The translations under genes were made by a program, and so were the position numbers. Shown here piece after piece: positions 34,030 through 45,314 of a DNA stretch of 64,000 nucleotides. The DNA lies in contig CM020519.1 of assembly GCA_009823395.1 (NCBI GenBank), forward strand, positions 1,880,001 through 1,944,000. Direction: 5' to 3'. The first letter of the stretch is position 1. Each line of letters begins with the position of its first letter. The stretch is from Thamnaconus septentrionalis (Eukaryota; Chordata; Actinopteri; Tetraodontiformes; Monacanthidae). The notes below the pieces were generated by a model that made no database searches, was not told the origin of the DNA, and was given only the letters and a program-made list of their open reading frames with translations.

Positions 34030-34450
34030 ATTGCTGGGAATCCAAATGTTTTCCTGACGTTAAAAGTCCCGTATTTCGTCCGAGTTCAGTCGCCACAACT
34101 TTAAACCTTTTGCTGTCAGGATTGCTCCAAAAAGATCCCTGGGGGCGGGGCCATGAAAATAGATATTTTTGAGTGAGAGGACAAATATCAGCCCCAATCG
34201 CTGCGACTGGGATGGACGCTGTAGAAAGCGGAGCATTTATCAGCGGCGGCGGCGGCGGCCGGAGTTATTTCCAGCAGACAGATTGTGAGCGCACCACTTG
34301 GCGCGTGATTAACGACGGTTTTATTTTGCGGCGCTACATCAGGACGCGGACGCACTCCATCAAGCCCTCCTGTAGGAGGAGGCCTGACAGCGCAATTAGC
34401 CGCTTCCCTTTTAGCTCCCATAATAAACAATCGTTAGTCATGTGAGCATC
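34030..34450. promoter_or_regulatory. Candidate conserved non-coding element
   Basis: Blocks ATATCAGCCCCAATCGC, GCGTGATTAACGACGG, GCGCAATTAGCCGC and CCCATAATAAACAATCG surround a short (GGC)n tract. TAAT/ATTA cores and AACAAT (SOX-like) words cluster. Evidence is compositional only. Confidence 0.27.
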
Positions 34451-34789
34451 TGGACGTTCTGACGCTCGGCAGCCACATTCAAAAAAATTGGTCATAAAAA
34501 GTAAAACAAAAACAAGCCCGTTGTAATAATACAAGTTAAGTGGGGAGGAAACGAGAAAATCACAACTGTTCCCCCAAAAGAAGCGTCCTGCTGTATTTCA
34601 GCGCGGACGCTCGTCATCGCTGCCAAGTTATACAAAAGAAAAAGCAAGTGAGAGCTGCAGCGCCGCGGGGAAAAGAAGAACGAATAAAAGAATCAGCACT
34701 CAATTTGTCCAGCGACCACGCCGGACGTTGGCGGTACAAGCTCCCGACATTTCTTTTTTTCCCCCTCCAAATCTGCCATTTCTATTAGC

Positions 34790-35250
34790 ACAGGAATTGG
34801 GCCGGTGTGCAGGAGGGAACACTGACGGATGTTGCAGTCACGAGATCAATGTAAATGCAGGATGGAAACTATGTCGGGATGAGGAAGTTTGTTAAATTGG
34901 ATGCTCCGAAGCAAGTTCATCCATATCCATATATATATATATGAAAGAAAAAAGTTCTTGTGGAATGTGATTATAAGGAAATTAGCGGCTTTTAAAGTGC
35001 CAGTCATGTGGACAGACTCAGGCAGGATTATGAATTAATAAGCTGGCGGCCACCTGAGCGCCGCGGATTATTAAAACGCTGTAATACTTTGGTTTATTTT
35101 GGCCTGATGGAAACAGATTCCGCTCACTCGCTCCCAGGGAGCCATCGTCAAATTTAATTAGTTTGTCGTTCTTTTCCATATATTAGAAAAATGTCACTTT
35201 GCTGCCGCATGTGGAAACGACGGCCGACGATGTCGTTGTTGTTGTAAGTC
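34790..35250. promoter_or_regulatory. Candidate conserved non-coding element
   Basis: Repeat-poor AT-rich block with ATCAATGTAAATGC, a short TATATA run (34927-34941), TTATGAATTAATAAGC, CGGATTATTAAAACG, GTCAAATTTAATTAG and CCATATATTAG. A GTTGTTGTTGT run ends it. Many homeodomain-type cores in a 400-base span suggest a regulatory element. Confidence 0.3.
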
Positions 35251-36184
35251 TTTATTGATTTTATTATTAAATTGCGTCTTTCTCTTTCCTATTGGCTGTA
35301 ATAAAACTGTCGCAACGCACAGAATCAGGAAATGAAGCTGAATCAGCCAATCTTTGAATCATTTTTACTTTTCTTTTTACGAATGAGAATTTACGTGACA
35401 AAGCAAATTGACGGTTAGTGAACAGACCACTGAAAGATTCTTTCAAAAAAAAGTCTTGAATAATACAGGGGAAAAAAAAACAACATTTCAATCAAGAGTG
35501 TTTCTTTTTTCTCCACTGTAAAAGTTTCCACAGTCGGCCTCACGCGCGCTTGGAGCCGCAATCTTTCTTTGTACGAAATATAAAAGTGTTTTTTTTTTTT
35601 TTTTGTAAGGTTGGTCCATGGGGGAAACACTCTCTGACACTTTGACAACAACTCACTCCCGGTTGCATCTTTTCCATTAGCAGCAGCAGCAGCTGCAGAG
35701 GAAAGTTTTAGTCTTGGGCTTTTTTCAGCGCGGCTCTGAGTGCATTGTCTCCTCCGCGGCCATTGTTGGGCTCCTCGCCTGTTGTTTGGACGCCACCTCG
35801 TCATTTTTTTATAAGACTAATGGACCCCGTCGATAAGACACCGCCGCTCCCCCTCCGTCTTATTTTTAGCCGCGGCGCTAATGTTTCTTTTGTCTTTGTG
35901 AAGAAGCGCAAGCCCGAAAAAAAACACACGCAAAAGCATCCGCGGCCGAAGGACGGTTTTTTTCCATTTAGGCCGCACGATTCTCGGCTCCTTCCTCACA
36001 AACAAAAAATAAACCGCGCGTGAGTGACCTTGGATGTCACGAATATGGATTTCCATCACAGCCTTTTGTCGGAAAAAACACATCCAGGACTTGTAAACTC
36101 ACCTCAGCAGAGCTTTTTATAGTATTGCGTGTGTGTATGTGTGTGTGTATTTTCAATACTACACAATTGTCAATCCTGGTTCTG
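35251..36184. other. Non-coding interval, no gene seen
   Basis: Unique sequence with poly-A/T runs, a CAGCAGCAG run near 35682 and GTGTGT near 36128. No recognised exon. Confidence 0.55.
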
Positions 36185-36817
36185 CATGATGATGATAATG
36201 ATGGTGATGAAGATGATGATGATGATTGTAATGATGATGAAGTGATGATGATGATAATGATAGTGATGATGATGAAGATGGTATGATGATGATGATGATG
36301 ATGATGATGAAGATGGTAATGATGATGATGATGATGAAGATGGTGATGATGATGATGGTGATGATAATGGTAGTGATGATGAAGATTATCATGATGAAGA
36401 TGGTGATGATGATGATGATGATGATGATGGTGATGATGATGGTAGTGATGATGATGATGGTGATGATGAAGATGGTGATGATGATGATGATGATGATGAT
36501 AATGGTAGTGATGATGAAGATTATCATGATGATGATGATGATGATGATGATGATGGTCATGGTGATGATGATGATAATGGTAGTGATGATGAAGATGATG
36601 ATGATGAAGAAGATGATGATTGATGATGATGATTGTAATGATGGTAATGATGATGATGATGATAATGGTGATGTGATGATGAAGATGATCATGATGAAGA
36701 TGGTGATGATGATGGTGATGATGATGGTGATGATGATGATAATGGTAGTGATGATGGTGATGAAGATGATCATGATGAAGACGGTGATGATGATGATGAT
36801 GATGGTCATGGTGATGC
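36185..36817. repeat. GAT triplet array, second locus
   Basis: About 630 bases of GAT triplets with GGT, AAT, GAA and CAT variants plus occasional single-base phase shifts. It resembles the array at 24873-26593 but carries its own marker blocks: GATAATGGTAGTGATGATGA recurs at about 36363, 36498 and 36573, and GATTATCATGATGA twice. Reads as M/V/D or H/I in long frames that exist only because of the period. Confidence 0.95.
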
Positions 36818-36981
36818 TGACGCTCAAACAGCTGTTTGGCTTTTGGCCTCTTTGAATTCTTGGCCTTGAACTGCTTTGGATGCAGCCGCAACGACCACAG
36901 CTCATATCAAACACTTTTTCAACGCGGCTTCCTTTGAACCTCTGTATGTTTTCTGCCAGCTGTATTCTGTCAGCGCCTCTG

Positions 36982-36987
<6 letters not shown>

Positions 36988-37025
<38 letters not shown>
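36988..37025. repeat. (TC)n microsatellite
   Basis: TC run of about 18 units in GC-rich flanks. Confidence 0.95.
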
Positions 37026-37028
<3 letters not shown>

Positions 37029-37471
37029 CATCGAGCATTCGCCGTGCGTCGGCGCCCTCGCCCTCGCCGCCGCTCTTTAACCCGTCTCGCTCGGGTTCAG
37101 CGGCTCCAAAAGGGGGCGTCGCTCACCTGCTGCCTCGCCATCGATCGGCGTGCCAGAGGACACGGCGCTGCCTTTTTTCCCTCCTCCATCCCTCCATCCC
37201 TCCATCCTCCATCCCTCCGGCCGGCGGCGGTCAGACAGCAAGGTCGTCAAACAGGAATCTATCAGAGCCACAGCTGCGACGCCTCCAGTGGACGCCGCTG
37301 TTAAAGGAACGCGTCGGCATTTTTTTTTAATTTCTTTTTTTTTTAGCTTTTGGTGGATTTCAGAAGTCTGTGCCTCCAACCTGGCAACCGGTGACGGTGG
37401 AAAATCCTTGTGCCTTTAACTTCTTCCCCTTCTTCTTCTTCAAATGTGAGCTCAAACAACCCAAATGACCC

Positions 37472-37668
37472 CTCTGTGATGTCACAAAGGGCCCTGTTAC
37501 CTCCGTCAGGTTATCGATCACACGCCCCTACCCCCCAGCCTGGTGTTTTGGCTCCGCCCTCTCGGTACTCCTTGAAAGGTCCAACAAAATCTCAACAGAA
37601 CCTCCGGTTTTAGCAGGTGGCTGTAAACACACGGCTCAGTATTCTCTTTTCTGGACATTTAAAACCTG
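37472..37668 (-). mobile_element. Dispersed palindrome-bearing repeat, copy C
   Basis: Minus-oriented copy. CTCTGTGATGTCACAAAG (37472-37489), GGCTCCGCCCTCTC near 37550, AGCAGGTGGCTGTAAACACACGG near 37612 and CTGGACATTT near 37651 match, in reverse order, the blocks of copies A and B. It shares its arrangement most closely with copy D, 2.3 kb downstream. Confidence 0.6.
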
Positions 37669-37726
37669 TCATTCAAAGCTGCTGCCTTAAGAAGAAAAAA
37701 GAAACAGATGGAATATGGCTGTTGCG

Positions 37727-37729
<3 letters not shown>

Positions 37730-37765
<36 letters not shown>
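37730..37765. repeat. (GT)n microsatellite
   Basis: Clean GT run about 60 bases beyond dispersed-repeat copy C. Confidence 0.95.
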
Positions 37766-37766
<1 letters not shown>

Positions 37767-38243
37767 GTCACCTCCCACTGCCAAAACAAACAGTCCGACC
37801 GTCCATAAAGTCGTGCAGCTACTGAGGACATTCCACTGTTGCTCTTCCTGTAACAGGCGCTAAATCACGCCGACACTCCTCCTGCTCCTCCTCCTCCTCC
37901 TCCACCCCCCACCCCCCCTCCCTCCCACCCCAGTGTTGTCTGGCCAGACTAATGACAGGGTCCCGCCCCCGAGGTGAAGGACACGCTAATTCACGGCGGC
38001 GCGGACGTTGTTGTGATGTAGGGACGGCGGCCGGCCGAGGTGAGTGATGGGAACTGCCCCCCCCCCCGGCCAACCACCCCTCCCCCTCCCACCCCGCTTC
38101 TGCTAGGACGGGGTGGGAGGGGCCGGGACGGACAGATGAGGGCGCCGTGGGAGAGGAACGCGGCTGAGATGACTGGAGACTGGGCGGAGAGGAAGTCAGA
38201 ATCACTTCCAACTACTGAGTCACTCTGACTGACGTCTCCATCA

Positions 38244-38245
<2 letters not shown>

Positions 38246-38279
<34 letters not shown>
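38246..38279. repeat. (GT)n microsatellite
   Basis: Clean GT run; C-rich and G-rich low-complexity DNA lies just upstream (37880-38125). Confidence 0.95.
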
Positions 38280-38280
<1 letters not shown>

Positions 38281-38373
38281 TGGGTGAGTTGGTGAACATC
38301 TCCTCCTGTTTTGTTTTTTTTTCCAACTCTTTGATTTCGGTTTCGACAACCTTTTTTACGGTCTGTCGGGCCT

Positions 38374-38420
38374 CACCGATGTCCAACCTGTGGCCGGCGG
38401 CCCAAGTCAGGGCCCCTCTG
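38374..38420. mobile_element. Possible hAT-type transposon end (relic)
   Basis: CACCGATGTCCAACCTGTGG followed by CCGGCGGCCCAAGTCAGGGCCC resembles the GTCCAA-CT-YGGCCCGCGGGCC-type ends of non-autonomous hAT-superfamily elements. No matching opposite end or 8-bp target duplication was identified, so it would be a solitary decayed fragment. Confidence 0.3.
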
Positions 38421-39042
38421 CCCCTCACTTCAGTAGGCAGTAGGGGGCTTCTGTCAGGTGTTTGACTATTGTCAAACCCTGAGGAGACTGCATCACTCGT
38501 CAGTCTCGTCACTGAGATGAAAAAAAGCCAAGTTGAACGCAGCAGCGGTGATGTCGTTTTTTTGTTGTTGTTGTTTATTTTTCTGGTTTCCGCCTTCGCA
38601 GGACGACTTTCACCAACGGCACGTTGTCAATCTCAGCTTCGGGGAGTCGAGAAGAGCTCGACAAGGTGGATGATTGTGTCTGTGCTGGCCGTCCATTGAA
38701 AAAAAACAAACAAACCAAAAAAAAAACAACAGCATCTCCTACGATGCACCCGGCTGTTGTTCCATCCTGACGGTGAGGCCGGTCACTCTTATCAACTTGA
38801 GGTTGAAGTTTGATCTTTGATGGACGCAGCAACATGAAGTTCTTTAAAGATTGAAGTCACTAGAAAAAAAAGAGAGTTGAGTCAATAATATTCCACACTC
38901 AGGAAAGTAACTCGTACTTTGCCGCTCGGCTCCAGATTGAGTTTTCCAGACGGTTGGCTGACTGATGAGTCACCTTGTAGGCGAGTCTGTCTGAGGCCTT
39001 CAGGTGTGAGCAGGTGTGGAGGAAATAAGAACTTTCATCGTG

Positions 39043-39110
39043 GAGAGAGAGAGAAGAAGAAGAAGAAGAAGAAGGAGGAGGAGGAGGAGGAGGAGGAGAA
39101 GAAGAAGAAG
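39043..39110. repeat. (GAA)/(GGA) purine triplet tract
   Basis: GAGA, then GAA, GGA and again GAA triplets, all purine on the plus strand. Confidence 0.93.
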
Positions 39111-39177
39111 TCCAGCCTTCATGGCCTCTTATCTCTAGAGACACTTTCTGGCATTTTTCACCCCCCCCGTCCCTCCC

Positions 39178-39207
<30 letters not shown>
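39178..39207. repeat. (CA)n microsatellite
   Basis: Clean CA run of about 14 units, about 70 bases after the purine triplet tract. Confidence 0.95.
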
Positions 39208-39210
<3 letters not shown>

Positions 39211-39848
39211 CAGTCTGTCCGGATTAGCCTCCGCTGTGTTCCGACTCCAGCCGAGAGGCTTAAATTCACTGGAGGGTTTTTCCCAGATTTCCATCTCGGC
39301 AGCAGACGGAGCAGCAAGGATCCGGCGACCGGCCGGCCGTCTTTCACGCAAACTGGCGTGATCCCTTTCAAAATAAGAGCGTCCGCAGCCAAGAGGGTTG
39401 ACAAGGGGGGGGCGTGCAGGAAGCAGGAAGCCACGGGGAGTCGTCCCGCCTCCTTCCGGCTGCCTTCCGCTCTGGAAAGGTCATCCGTGAAACGCGCGGC
39501 GAGAGATTATTCAGCGCCGCCGAGCGGAATCCACTCGACCGCTGTCAGGCTGCGTCGCTGTCGTCGGAAACGTTCCGAAACTCCCGTCTGACGGCGGTCT
39601 CAAGGGTGACGAGGAGCTGTGCTGCCTAGATTTCCTGTCCGTATCTGTGCCAGTCCATCTTGAGAAGCTCCCACAGGGACAGTTTCAGGTGATTTTAGAG
39701 GCGTAACTGAGCCAATCAGCATCCTGGGAGGAGGGGAGGCGGGACAAAGTTGTTTGAAGACATTAAAACCATTGGCGGGATTTTTTTTTTTTTCACCGTT
39801 CTGCAACACATTCTGGGGAAGCATGCGCTAATCATATAAAAATATGTA

Positions 39849-40042
39849 CTTTGTGATGTCACAAAGGGCCTTGATACCTCTTCCTGTGTTGGTGATTGCT
39901 TGTGCCGATGGCTCCGCCCTCTCTGGGACCTCCTTGTTTTTTTTTTAATCTGCTTCCAAGCGTGCAAGGGGTTCCGACGTGCGACTTCTGGCAGGAGGCT
40001 GACAGCAAACACAGGGCTAATAAATGTCCAGCTTTCAGGAAG
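39849..40042 (-). mobile_element. Dispersed palindrome-bearing repeat, copy D
   Basis: Minus-oriented copy with an intact palindrome CTTTGTGATGTCACAAAG (39849-39866) running into GGGCCTTGATACCTC. It continues with GGCTCCGCCCTCTC near 39910, GCAGGAGGCTGACAGCAAAC near 39990, ACAGGG, and TGTCCAGCTTTC near 40025. Length and block order match copies A-C. Confidence 0.65.
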
Positions 40043-40993
40043 TTTTTTTTTTTTTTTTCCAGAATTTATTACAGCAATTTTTCCCCCCTCAACAATAGAA
40101 ATTAATGACCAGCGACTACAAAACAACAACTACAAAGTGCTACATCACCCCAGGGGGGTGCAGCTGCTTGAAAGCTCACGTCCTAAAACCTTCTTCCAGC
40201 CCTCAGTCACATTATGGCTTTATGGATTTGGATTTATGGCGCGTTGTTATTCTTACAACCTGAAGTTCTGCGTCCAGGTATATGAAGATAAATCAAGACG
40301 CCTCCGTCTCCCCCCTGGAGGCCCCAAACTCCCATAATTCTCTCTGAGTGACGTGCTGCCAGGCGGCTGTCGCGGCTCTAAGTGCAGCGATAAGCCGCGA
40401 TCCTCCACACCCTCCTGGATCCGGGGCTCCAGTCGCGGCTTTAGGAGCTGGACTGAGTGCGTCCATTAAGTGTTTTCCCCCAGCGGTCCGGCTTATGGTC
40501 GCACCTCCGTATGTACGTGTTTACATTTAAACAGCCAGAGGAAGGTGAGGAGCTTTCAAACACTTAATTTAGAGACGGCGTCAATCCAGGTGGTCCTTGG
40601 TGATACCTGATGGAGGAGAAACTTTTCTATTATTATATTTTTTTTTTTTTACAAGAAAAAGTGTTTCTACTTTCTGCTTTCCTCGTCCGTGATCGTGACA
40701 GGAAGCAAAAGGAAGACCGGCAGGAAGTTGCCAGTTGTGCTGCCGTCACGGCTGAACTGAAGGCTGATTTGCTTCTCATGCCGAAGGCCGTCAGAAAAAA
40801 CAAACAAACAAACAGAAATACGTTAAAGTGGAGCTTTTTAACACGGATTTCGACACGTCTGGCTCGCATCAATCTGCTAGCTAGCTATCTGGCTAGCTGC
40901 TACGCATTGTAACTTCAGCGGCGGCGGTGGTGTTCCCAGCGGAGCTACGAGTCCGGAAGGAGCTGCGGTAAAAGCGGAAAAAGTGGGCACGCA

Positions 40994-40994
40994 C

Positions 40995-41030
<36 letters not shown>

Positions 41031-41031
41031 T
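40994..41031. repeat. (CTTT)n tetranucleotide repeat
   Basis: About nine CTTT units, followed by overlapping CATCGCTGCTTCGCTG-type short duplications to about 41070. Confidence 0.93.
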
Positions 41032-41432
41032 TCTCCGAGTGCATCGCTGCTTCGCTGCATCGCTGCATCGGCTCCCCAGAATAAATGATTCATAAGTACG
41101 CAACCTTGCCGTCGCCGCTGCAATTACACAACAAAAGGTGGAAAAAGAGAAAAGAGCGGAGATGGAGTGGAAGACCCCCCCCATCCCCTCCTCCTCTTTG
41201 TGTGTGTGTGCTTGTTGTGTGTGTTTGTTTGTCATCTCTCAGGATGGAAGATGGACACGTTTAGCTCTCAGACCTGACAGGTGAGATCTGTGAGGGGGGT
41301 CGCCTGGTATCTGTGCGAGGCCGGACCGCCGGGATTTGTGTGATGATGGAGTAAGTGGCTCCTGTTGGCGTGAAAGCCCCCCCGGATCGGCCGTCTCTTC
41401 GGACGCTAGCGAGGCTCCGAGGCAGGAAGTCC

Positions 41433-41436
<4 letters not shown>

Positions 41437-41491
<55 letters not shown>
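41437..41491. repeat. (CTG)n microsatellite
   Basis: Pure GCT/CTG run of about 18 units; no recognised coding flank. Confidence 0.96.
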
Positions 41492-41493
<2 letters not shown>

Positions 41494-42730
41494 TCTCTTC
41501 TATCGCCCCTCCAGCCCCCCAGAGATGGAGGCGGATGTAAAAATAACCCCCTTCATTCTGACTTCCTTGTGAAGAACAACAGTGGGGGAATTGTGCGTTT
41601 TTTGCCCCCCCCCTCTCAGGCAGGTTAATTCGGGAGCTGCTGGACGGACGAACAAAAGCGCAGTTCGCTTTTTAAATTTTAATCCGGGAGTCGTTTTCAG
41701 CTCCACGGCTGTAAAATCGACCACGGTTGCTGTTTTTTCTCCAGCGATGGAGGCTGACGTTTGTTTTCATTTATTTTTTTTACGCTTCGTTTTATCTCCG
41801 GGGATTCTCTGAAATTCAAGCAGCACGCGATGTATCGCGCTGTCAGATCTTACGCAGCTCCTCGGCTGTTGTCGTGTAGCTAGCTTGTGCGGGCTACATA
41901 GCAACAACCCTTGGCCATGTGACGCTGTGAGGGCCATCGGAAGAAAACGTTAGCATTTAAAGATGCGAAAAAGAGAATGCGGGACATTTACGCGCAAATT
42001 AGTCGTAAAAACGCAGCGGTAACATCGGAAAGCAATAGCTTGATAGCTACTACTGTAGCTGTAGCCGAAAAGCTAATGCTAGCTGTGTTCTTGATGACCA
42101 CACTAGCAGCAGATGATCGGAACCGTGAGATGTTCACACCAACTACAGATAACGGCATCATCTGCGTCACCGACATCCGGCCACCACTAGGGTTTTTTTT
42201 TTGTGGAACTGCCTGGAAGCTGCAGCGAGGTGTAGCTGCCGCTGCCGCCGCCCGCCGCCACCGCCGTGGCCCCAGCGCTATTATCCGTGTCCTTGTTCCA
42301 TGGTGCGGCGGTCGACCTTGTGCAAGCGGATTGAGCTGAAGAAAGAAGACGAGCCGTCCGTCAGTCCGTGCACTCGGGTGCAACCGGGTCGTTTCATTTC
42401 TTTAGCTTTCACGGCCGCCGCCGCCGCCGCCGCGTCATCATCCTCCGGCGTGGATGCAGCTGCCGAATGAGCAGCAACATTGCGTGAGCGCCGGGTCAAA
42501 AACGCAACAACGCACAGCAGCTGGCACCGCGCACAAGGCCGACAGGAAAGCGTGTTTGTATTTTGAAGCAAAATAACAAGTGTGCGTCATTGTGTCTGTA
42601 AAAATAGCTGAGTTGACGGAGGCAGGAAATCCAACCACTGAAAGAAAATATTTGGAATTTAAAAAGAAAACACGGAATTAACTTCAGTCCAATGACAGAT
42701 TAATTTTTTAGTACTTCTTGATATTTACAA
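41492..42730. other. Non-coding interval, no gene seen
   Basis: Unique DNA with GCTAATGCTAGC near 42072, a CCG-rich triplet patch near 42236-42268 and a (GCC)n tract at 42412-42434. The 120-codon plus frame starting 41977 is free of simple repeats over its first 70 residues but matches no family I recognise. Confidence 0.5.
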
Positions 42731-42735
42731 TAAGA

Positions 42736-42772
42736 TAGGATGCAATACAATACAGTACAATACAGTACAATA
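42736..42772. repeat. CAATA/CAGTA pentanucleotide repeat
   Basis: CAATACAATACAGTACAATA-type repeats, about seven 5-bp units. On the minus strand these read TATTGTACTG, the same words as in the decayed block at 29200-29570. Confidence 0.85.
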
Positions 42773-42998
42773 TGATAAAACATACATTGACGCCCCCAGC
42801 ACGGCTCGATGCAACACAGGAGGATACGATGAACACTGAGTTTCGCTGCTCCACACTAAATATACCGCAACACCGCATGGCGCCATGTGCTGCGACGCAC
42901 CAACGCAGTGTATTAATAGGCGCCGTCGCACCGCCCGCACATCCCTCACAAACCTTATATTGGTAAATTGTTGATTGACGGAGACACAAAAGCACTTC

Positions 42999-43030
<32 letters not shown>

Positions 43031-43100
43031 GCGTAACCGTCTTTATTTTGGAGGCGCGCAGCCGGAGAAGCTGCCTAGTTTTTTTTTTTTTTTTTTTTTT
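42999..43100. repeat. Facing poly(A) and poly(T) tracts
   Basis: A run of 29 A (42999-43027) and a run of 22 T (43079-43100) face each other across a 51-base GC-rich spacer, so they could pair as a long A:T stem. This is the longest of three such facing pairs in the window. Confidence 0.93.
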
Positions 43101-43475
43101 GTGATGCTCCTCTTTCTGCCCCCTCCCTCCTCCTCCTCCCTCCTACCACCACCACCTCCTCCCACCTCCTCCTGCTCCTCCGTGGTGGAAGTGGCCTACG
43201 CAGGACGGATAAAAACAGATTTGGTGCGGCAGCGACCCCGGTGTGAGAGAGAGAGAGAGCCGTATTGATTGGCAGCGAGCGCCGCTGAGTCTCCTATCGC
43301 AGCTCAAGTCTGGGGTTAAAATTTCACCGCCCCGAAAAAAAAAAAAAAAAAAAACGAAAAAAAACGACAGGAAAAGTGGAAAAAAGCAGCGGAAGAGAAA
43401 GATAATCCTGCGAGCCGCCTGGCACGCTGTGCTGAACGCCGCCTTTTAAAGGAGGCTGCAGGCCTGCCAGCCTCA

Positions 43476-43478
<3 letters not shown>
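43101..43478. other. Pyrimidine-rich and poly(A) non-coding interval
   Basis: CCTCCTCC-rich polypyrimidine (43110-43185), a short (GA)n run and A-rich runs near 43337-43366. No gene. Confidence 0.6.

Positions 43479-43519
<41 letters not shown>
43479..43519. repeat. (CA)n microsatellite
   Basis: Clean CA run of about 20 units. Confidence 0.95.
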
Positions 43520-43521
<2 letters not shown>

Positions 43522-44714
43522 GGTAGAGTCACACCGCCGTGTGACGGCAATCGGGAGCGCCGCCGCCGCCGCTGCCGACAAGGTTATCAACATCCTCCCG
43601 CCAAGGTCGCGCCGTTGACCTTCACTGACCACTGATCCCACTTTCTTTCCTTCCTTCCTTCTTTTCCTCCGTCCTTCCCTCCGCCTCCTCTCCTCGGGAT
43701 GAAAAGCTATCAGAGAGCAGGAAGCGGGCTAATGCGCGCCGCCCGCCGCCGAGACGTCTCGCTGTCACACCTCGTCTATCCTGATGCGCCGCCGTCGTTC
43801 CGCCGCCGCGCTCGGCCAATTACGCCGCCCGGCTCCGCTAACCCATCCCGTCCGTCCTCGACACCCCGCCCCCACCCGCCCCACCCGCCTCACCCCCCAC
43901 CTCTGTAATGGAAAATAATTAAGAGGCCGAAAATGAGTTTTTCTCGCGAAATGACTTCGGCCCGTCGAGCGCAAAAAAAAAAAGTTTTTAAAGGGCGTTT
44001 TTTTTCCTCGTCGGAGAGTGTTGAGGGGGCGTTTCCAGGGGGCGTGGCTGACTGATTGATTGATTTATCTCACATTTTAAAGAGTAAGTTTGTAACATTT
44101 GGAGATTTTGAAGAAGAAACGGCGACAACAAGCAGTTACATTTCAGATCCCAGCGTCTTTCCCCTCTCCCGAGCTTGCCGGTGAACTACGGTGGCCTGCG
44201 CACCCAAAGCCTGGATTACCTCGTCCACCTTCTTCCTCGCTGGTTTATTTGAAGACTCGAGCAGTCGCCCTATAGACAAAACGTGCTGTCAGGCGGTCTG
44301 GATTGTCCACACCAGGCTTCCTTAGAAACATGGCGGTGCGAGATGGCGGCTAACTGCGAGCAAGACCCTTGTTCTGTGTATGTTCATGGTGTATGACAAT
44401 CGTTCTCAGGGCAGGAAAACAAAATTGAACTAATTTTAAATTTTACATTGTACACTTTATTCATGTATTTATAGGCAGTATATGAAGCTTTTACCAGTTT
44501 AAATGAATCCTAAATAAAGCTAAATATTACACACTGGACCTTCAACTGTCATGTTGCAGCCACAGAAGCAGGAAGTGGTTCTGCTGTTTAGCTGGCTAGC
44601 CCACTAGCTCGCTAGCTGAAAGGAACAAACTGGATTCAAATGCCGGGGCAAAGGGCTGAACGCGGCTGTGTGTGTTTTATTTTTTCTTGTTGTGTTTTTC
44701 TTTTTCTCCTCCGA
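43520..44714. other. Non-coding interval, no gene seen
   Basis: Contains a short (CCG)n tract near 43558-43572, TTCC repeats near 43645, C-rich repeats CACCCGCCCCACCCGCC near 43870, and a GCTAGC-rich island at 44588-44618. The rest is unique and unrecognised. Confidence 0.5.
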
Positions 44715-44890
44715 TAGATTGACAGGCAATCTGAGACGTGTTAATCAGATTATGTACACTCAATTTCTCCCTTTTATGACCGACACAACCTCGTTAGCTG
44801 TTGATGCAGCACCTGCCGTATCGGCGCTAGCAGGTTTAATTGCAGAGGGCGCAAATTTAATTACTGGCCGTAAATTGCGGAAAATGCGTT
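44715..44890. promoter_or_regulatory. Candidate enhancer with P3 homeodomain dimer site
   Basis: Starts with an inverted repeat AGATTG-ACAGG-CAATCT (44716-44732) whose centre is a TTGACAGG TALE (MEIS/TGIF-type) core. Ten bases on lies TAATCAGATTA (44742-44752), a perfect TAAT-N3-ATTA P3 palindrome of the kind bound by paired-class homeodomain dimers. TTTAATTGC and TTTAATTAC follow near 44835 and 44856. Repeat-free. This is the best-argued regulatory candidate in the window, still without functional evidence. Confidence 0.38.
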
Positions 44891-45314
44891 TTTTCCGCCC
44901 GCCCGGCAGGTCGGCCGGCCGGGAGAGTGAAGGGGGGGGGGTCCTATCACACCGGTGGGCGGAGCTTACGTCACCTGCTACCTCTATAGCCTCCCTCTCG
45001 CTTGCTCTCAGTCTCCCAGCGAGCGGCCGCGCCGCATTGCTGAGCTTTGTTTTTCCAGCGTTAGCGTCAGATTGTCATTGCGACTGTTGTGTTGCGCTGA
45101 CTGTTGCCGCTTGTCACCTTGTTGCAGTCCCACAATCTGCAATGTGAAGGTCACACCTGCCTTTCAAACCTGCAGAATAGATCCAAACGGTCACGTCGGT
45201 GATTTCAGGGGCTTCGCTGATTAGCAAAAAACGAGCTAACGGGTCTACAGACGCAATCCTCTGGCATTTCCTGGCCTGATATCACTTCTTCCTCCTTTCT
45301 TTTTTTTCTTTTTC

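Noticed and set aside
37991..38512. Minus frame with a plausible helix (GEARQTVKKVVETEIKELEK)
   Set aside because: The frame overlaps the possible hAT end and runs into (GT)n and C-rich tracts. No splice or family support.
41977..42339. 120-codon plus frame without simple repeats in its first part
   Set aside because: No recognisable domain. It ends in a triplet-rich patch, and its codon choice and context do not differ from the surrounding non-coding DNA.
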